Source: Toxotes chatareus
Lineage: Eukaryota > Chordata > Actinopteri > Toxotidae
DNA: 64,000 bases
Assembly: GCA_016801885.1 (NCBI GenBank)
Contig: CM028891.1
Span: 10,275,517-10,339,516, forward strand
Direction: 5' to 3'
Made by a program: the position numbers and the translations under genes
The notes under the pieces: model-generated
The model's database searches: none
The model's input: the letters and a program-made list of their open reading frames with translations, nothing else
Told to the model about the DNA's origin: nothing
Shown here: positions 63,001 to 64,000 of the stretch, piece by piece
Position numbering within the stretch: position 1 is the stretch's first letter
How the letters are laid out: every line of letters starts with the position of its first letter

Positions 63001-63888
63001 GAAAAAAATGAGAGCAAATGACAGGTGTGCCCATGTGGAAAATAATTGGCTGCCATAATTTCCTGAGAAACAGGCCCCCTGAAAAAGTTCAGCAAAATGA
63101 GTTCGTGAACCCCTCAGAAATGAATAATGTGTCATAAGGAATAACCCCAAACTCTCTGACACTATTAACCAATCCAACAACCACCTTTACAAAAATAAAA
63201 TCTACCCTTTTCTACTTTTTCTTTTTACAATTTGTGATTACTGAAAGTAAGTAAAAGAATATAACATAACCTAATTTCATCAGTATACTTTATAGTATAC
63301 TAAAGCGCTGGCAGTTCAGATGTGCTGTCAGCCTAGTGCAAGTGCAAGGAACTGTATAGACGGTCAGTATTTATTTGAGCTGTCACGTAAAGAAACGACT
63401 ACAAACAGAGCAAAGTGATAAGACAGAGCAGGTCACCAGAGGCAAATGCTTGATATCTATGTCATTATTAAGATCTCTGCATGCTCACAGAAACATGAAA
63501 CTCAGACATAAAGTTTTCTTCTTTCCTTCTCAACTGGTGCTGCATTTGTGCGTCATAAAATCTACTATATGTGTATTTAACAAACTGATATGTGGTCTTT
63601 TTAGGAGCATTACTTAGCCCAAACTATGGTTTTGTGTTTGTAAGTACTGCAATACTTCTTAGTGCCTGTAATGAAAAGATACCAAACAAATAATGTTGGA
63701 AAATTATTGCTGAATGTTTAATCCTTTGCTTTCTTGTTCCTTCCTTTTCTTTTTTCCTCTTTTAGTCATGTTTATTTGATTTTTATTTTGTTGGGGGTTT
63801 TTTTACATTTTGTTTTAATTGAGCTTAAGAGGAAGGTAAGACAAACCTGTATACTGTAGTAAGACCAAAAGCAGCCGTGTCTTCACCT
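39593..63888 (-). CDS. prex2: prex2 (P-Rex2 Rac-GEF), 3' part: eleven exons encoding the IP4P-like C-terminus
   Basis: Gene-level entry. Exons in transcript order: 63847-63888, 62571-62668, 62338-62484, 59495-59597, 59189-59332, 58947-59061, 48930-48996, 48264-48454, 44820-44922, 41421-41488, 39593-39638. All ten introns are GT...AG, every junction is phase-compatible, and the chain ends in TAA, giving about 374 residues. The product aligns throughout with the C-terminal half of INPP4-type phosphatases (RRDMVFCQ, AMLED, YPVLF, a CX5R signature, then SVTLEQ). The tail GARVQN...RLYKLC is characteristic of P-Rex proteins. P-Rex2 is a cytosolic/membrane-recruited Rac GEF activated by PIP3 and G-beta-gamma, and it also inhibits PTEN. 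Its DH, PH, DEP and PDZ domains must lie beyond base 64000. Choosing prex2 over prex1 rests on the adjacent c8orf34, as at human 8q13. Confidence 0.93.
39639..41420 (-). other. prex2 last intron (1.8 kb)
   Basis: Non-coding, AT-rich, with a 23-base T run at 40938-40960. Nothing else is recognisable. Confidence 0.7.
40938..40960. repeat. poly-T run
   Basis: Twenty-three T. On the minus (prex2) strand this is a poly-A run and may be the tail of an old retroposon, although no body is recognisable. Confidence 0.8.
41421..41488 (-). CDS. prex2: prex2 penultimate exon, GARVQNSAKNLGVRDR
   Basis: This 68-nt exon encodes GARVQNSAKNLGVRDRTPSS followed by VP and part of an Arg codon. The sequence is near-identical to what I recall of mammalian P-Rex C-termini. 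Phase 0 in and 2 out. Acceptor TGTCTTTTAG, donor GTAAAA. Confidence 0.94.
42008..42292 (+). mobile_element. tRNA-derived SINE
   Basis: The head resembles a tRNA gene: an A-box-like GTGGTGCAGCAAG near 42018 and a B-box GGTTCGATTC at 42062-42071. A SINE body and a 3' tail follow (AAATGCAGAGAATAAATTTC, then GGGATCAATAAAGTA). That tail style is familiar from fish SINEs mobilised by LINEs. It is not a functional tRNA, since no acceptor stem can be paired. Target-site duplications are not clear. The family name is not assigned. Confidence 0.75.
43071..43225 (+). repeat. dispersed teleost repeat, copy 2
   Basis: Reads ACGAATGTCTGTACAAAATT, then CAATCCATTTGATAAATGTT, GAGATATTTCAGAGACTG and AACTGCCATCCATAAATC. 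It matches the reverse complement of 7312-7530 with many substitutions, so both are old copies. Confidence 0.6.
43803..43826. repeat. CA microsatellite
   Basis: About twelve AC units. Confidence 0.9.
44820..44922 (-). CDS. prex2: prex2 exon, CTLSVTLEQ and MQATDVMRKQ helices
   Basis: This 103-nt exon encodes CTLSVTLEQAILLARNHGLP and continues to MQATDVMRKQ. It aligns with INPP4A TAMSVTLEQCLIL...ALECMRSEG, directly after the CX5R loop. INPP4 has Thr after the Arg (DRT); here it is Cys. Phase 2 in and 0 out. Acceptor ATCAACAG, donor GTATGA. Confidence 0.95.
46469..46503. repeat. GT/GC alternating tract
   Basis: GTGTGCGCGCGCACGCAC followed by GT repeats; uninterrupted purine-pyrimidine alternation. 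Confidence 0.85.
47625..47634. promoter_or_regulatory. NRF1-type palindrome GCGCATGCGC
   Basis: A perfect match to the NRF1 core within a short CpG-rich patch of a prex2 intron, beside an upstream alternation of CGAACGCACGAG. Functional use is unproven. Confidence 0.4.
48264..48454 (-). CDS. prex2: prex2 exon carrying the CX5R phosphatase-like motif
   Basis: This 191-nt exon encodes LMRPLNALEELYRLMESFIS through ATHIVMCNSGVHR. CNSGVHR is a Cys-X5-Arg signature at the position of CKSAKDR in INPP4A/B. Cys and Arg are kept, but the two basic loop residues of INPP4 (Lys, and Lys before Asp) are replaced by Asn, Val and His. The Arg codon is split (CG|C) over the next intron. Known P-Rex proteins have no established phosphatase activity, so the domain is probably structural or autoinhibitory. 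Phase 0 in and 2 out; donor GTGAGT. Confidence 0.95.
48455..48929 (-). other. prex2 short intron (475 bp)
   Basis: No recognisable element apart from splice signals. Confidence 0.7.
48930..48996 (-). CDS. prex2: prex2 exon, AFYLDQSNIPPSS linker
   Basis: This 67-nt exon encodes AFYLDQSNIPPSSAPKAALI followed by DK. It is a P-Rex-type linker, rich in Pro, Ser and Ala, between the core and the catalytic-loop region. Phase 2 in and 0 out. Acceptor CCCCCATAG, donor GTAAGA. It joins directly in frame to the exon at 58947-59061, so no extra coding exon is required inside the 9.95-kb intron. Confidence 0.9.
48997..58946 (-). other. prex2 large intron (9.95 kb)
   Basis: Non-coding. It holds a T-run at 53042-53056, four AGTC copies near 52785-52801, an AT tract near 56921-56934, and a cluster of five CCAAT boxes at 58619-58809 close to its 5' end. 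A 78-codon open stretch at 53102-53335 after a good acceptor does not fit the prex2 phase. Confidence 0.7.
58619..58809 (+). promoter_or_regulatory. cluster of five CCAAT boxes
   Basis: CCAAT occurs on the plus strand at 58619, 58651, 58732, 58767 and 58802; four of the five read CCAATCA. Intervals are 32, 81, 35 and 35 bp. NF-Y binds CCAAT, and CCAATCA is a favoured core. The cluster lies in a prex2 intron, starting about 140 bp from the exon at 58947. Confidence 0.4.
58947..59061 (-). CDS. prex2: prex2 exon, INAASLDKVKQYYKRLR segment
   Basis: This 115-nt exon encodes ALESMEGYYYRDNVSVEEYQ and then AQINAASLDKVKQYYKRLR. It is equivalent to the INPP4 stretch SLQEVIN...LNSYFEQF before the catalytic region. 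Phase 1 in and 2 out; the Arg codon is completed in the exon about 10 kb away. Acceptor CCTCTCTAG, donor GTATGT. Confidence 0.92.
59189..59332 (-). CDS. prex2: prex2 exon, core beta segment ending YPVLFTQ
   Basis: This 144-nt exon runs from MPISYQVEGTRQALKVCFYL to IKIYPVLFTQ. The end corresponds to the QPVLFNVG strand of INPP4 proteins. P-Rex lacks the INPP4 GINEQQTLAERFG stretch that follows. Phase 1 in and 1 out. Acceptor TTTGACAG; the donor GTACAG is a weak match to consensus. Confidence 0.93.
59495..59597 (-). CDS. prex2: prex2 exon, AMLED segment
   Basis: This 103-nt exon encodes TDEQAMLEDTQVALIDLEKV and then TFYFQQFEGEPLVA. It aligns with INPP4A EELAMLED...LRNVTFKV. Entry phase is 0 and exit phase 1, with an Asn codon split across the next intron. 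Acceptor CTCTTCAG, donor GTATGT. Confidence 0.93.
60021..60074. repeat. GT dinucleotide microsatellite
   Basis: About 25 GT units with two single A interruptions, near 60029 and 60070. Confidence 0.95.
60451..60470. repeat. CA microsatellite
   Basis: Ten AC units, about 380 bp from the GT tract at 60021. Confidence 0.85.
61027..61058. repeat. 16-bp tandem duplication
   Basis: Two perfect adjacent copies of ATCTCAGTGAGGTCTT. Confidence 0.9.
62338..62484 (-). CDS. prex2: prex2 exon, LLFHFQSLLSPNL segment
   Basis: This 147-nt exon is phase 0 at both ends and has 49 codons. It starts with an acidic, Asp/Glu/Gln-rich linker, followed by a helix ending LLFHFQSLLSPNL. That matches the INPP4A segment LLAQFESLLST. 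The acidic linker is probably a loop specific to the P-Rex family. Acceptor CACTTTCAG, donor GTGAGC. Confidence 0.92.
62571..62668 (-). CDS. prex2: prex2 exon, RRDMVFCQ helix of the IP4P-like domain
   Basis: This 98-nt exon encodes SEIQLRRDMVFCQSLVAAVC and continues to LLAVLNQ. It matches the INPP4A stretch around YRRDVVFCQTLTAL, a conserved helical part of the 4-phosphatase fold. Entry phase is 1 and exit phase 0. The acceptor is CCCTTTAG and the donor GTAAAT. Confidence 0.92.
62669..63846 (-). other. prex2 intron (1.2 kb)
   Basis: Non-coding, AT-rich and featureless apart from splice signals and a T-rich stretch near 63720-63815. Confidence 0.7.
63847..63888 (-). CDS. prex2: prex2 exon, entry into IP4P-like region
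   Basis: This 42-nt exon encodes VKTRLLLVLLQYT, and its final G joins the next exon to complete an Asp codon. The donor is GTTTGT. The acceptor reads TTTTCCAG before AGGTGAAG. An alternative acceptor two bases downstream (after AGAG) cannot be excluded, so the upstream boundary is uncertain by 2 nt. Short hydrophobic helix; no catalytic residues. Confidence 0.8.
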
Positions 63889-64000
63889 CTGGAAAAAAAA
63901 AAGCAATCATGTGAGACAGTGAACAACTTCATATCAACTTCCAAAGAGTCTTTCTCCTTGACTGCAAAAGTATGACCTTTACTAGAAACTCAACCCCATA

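Noticed and set aside
1..64000. Unknown multi-gene system, CRISPR array, phage or viral insertion
   Set aside because: No regularly spaced repeat-spacer arrays, no viral gene pattern and no operon-like ORF runs. All secure coding belongs to prex2 and c8orf34.

Overview
The window is ordinary nuclear DNA of a vertebrate, almost certainly a teleost fish. It is AT-rich, has low gene density, and carries short exons with GT...AG introns. It also holds long CA/GT and AT microsatellites, a tRNA-derived SINE, a LINE/SINE tail ending in GATTCT repeats, and several dispersed repeats of a kind I recognise from fish genomes. I see no bacterial, viral or plasmid features, no CRISPR array, no rRNA and no convincing functional tRNA gene.

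Two protein-coding genes were recovered by joining short exons whose splice phases match at every junction. Both lie on the minus strand, in tandem. (1) 39593-63888 is the 3' part of prex2 (P-Rex2, a PIP3-dependent Rac guanine-nucleotide exchange factor). Eleven exons, about 374 codons ending in a stop, encode the C-terminal inositol-polyphosphate-4-phosphatase-like (IP4P) domain; the gene continues past base 64000. (2) 1413-37676 is an apparently complete c8orf34 (VEST1 family). Eleven exons give 390 codons including the stop, starting with an RIIa-like dimerisation/docking segment. The human orthologues are also neighbours in the same order and orientation at 8q13, which favours prex2 over its paralogue prex1.

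Layout: 1-1412 is c8orf34 3' UTR and flank, with a polyadenylation signal at 1256-1261. 1413-37676 is c8orf34, with two very large introns (5517-18840 and 26113-37607). 37677-38250 is its CpG-rich 5' flank and probable promoter. 38250-39592 is AT-rich and is the probable prex2 3' UTR and intergenic spacer. 39593-64000 is prex2. Only about 1.9 kb separates the prex2 stop from the c8orf34 start.

The introns contain repeats and a few possible regulatory elements: a five-copy CCAAT array, an NRF1 palindrome, a CTCF-like core and two G-quadruplex tracts of opposite strand. Near-perfect palindromes are also present. Nothing in the window is convincing as a previously undescribed biological system. 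The most unusual items are the CCAAT array, the tight palindrome at 27358-27386, the alternative 3' end of c8orf34 through an 85-nt intron, and the 29-nt microexon. Family alignments were made from memory, without database searches.
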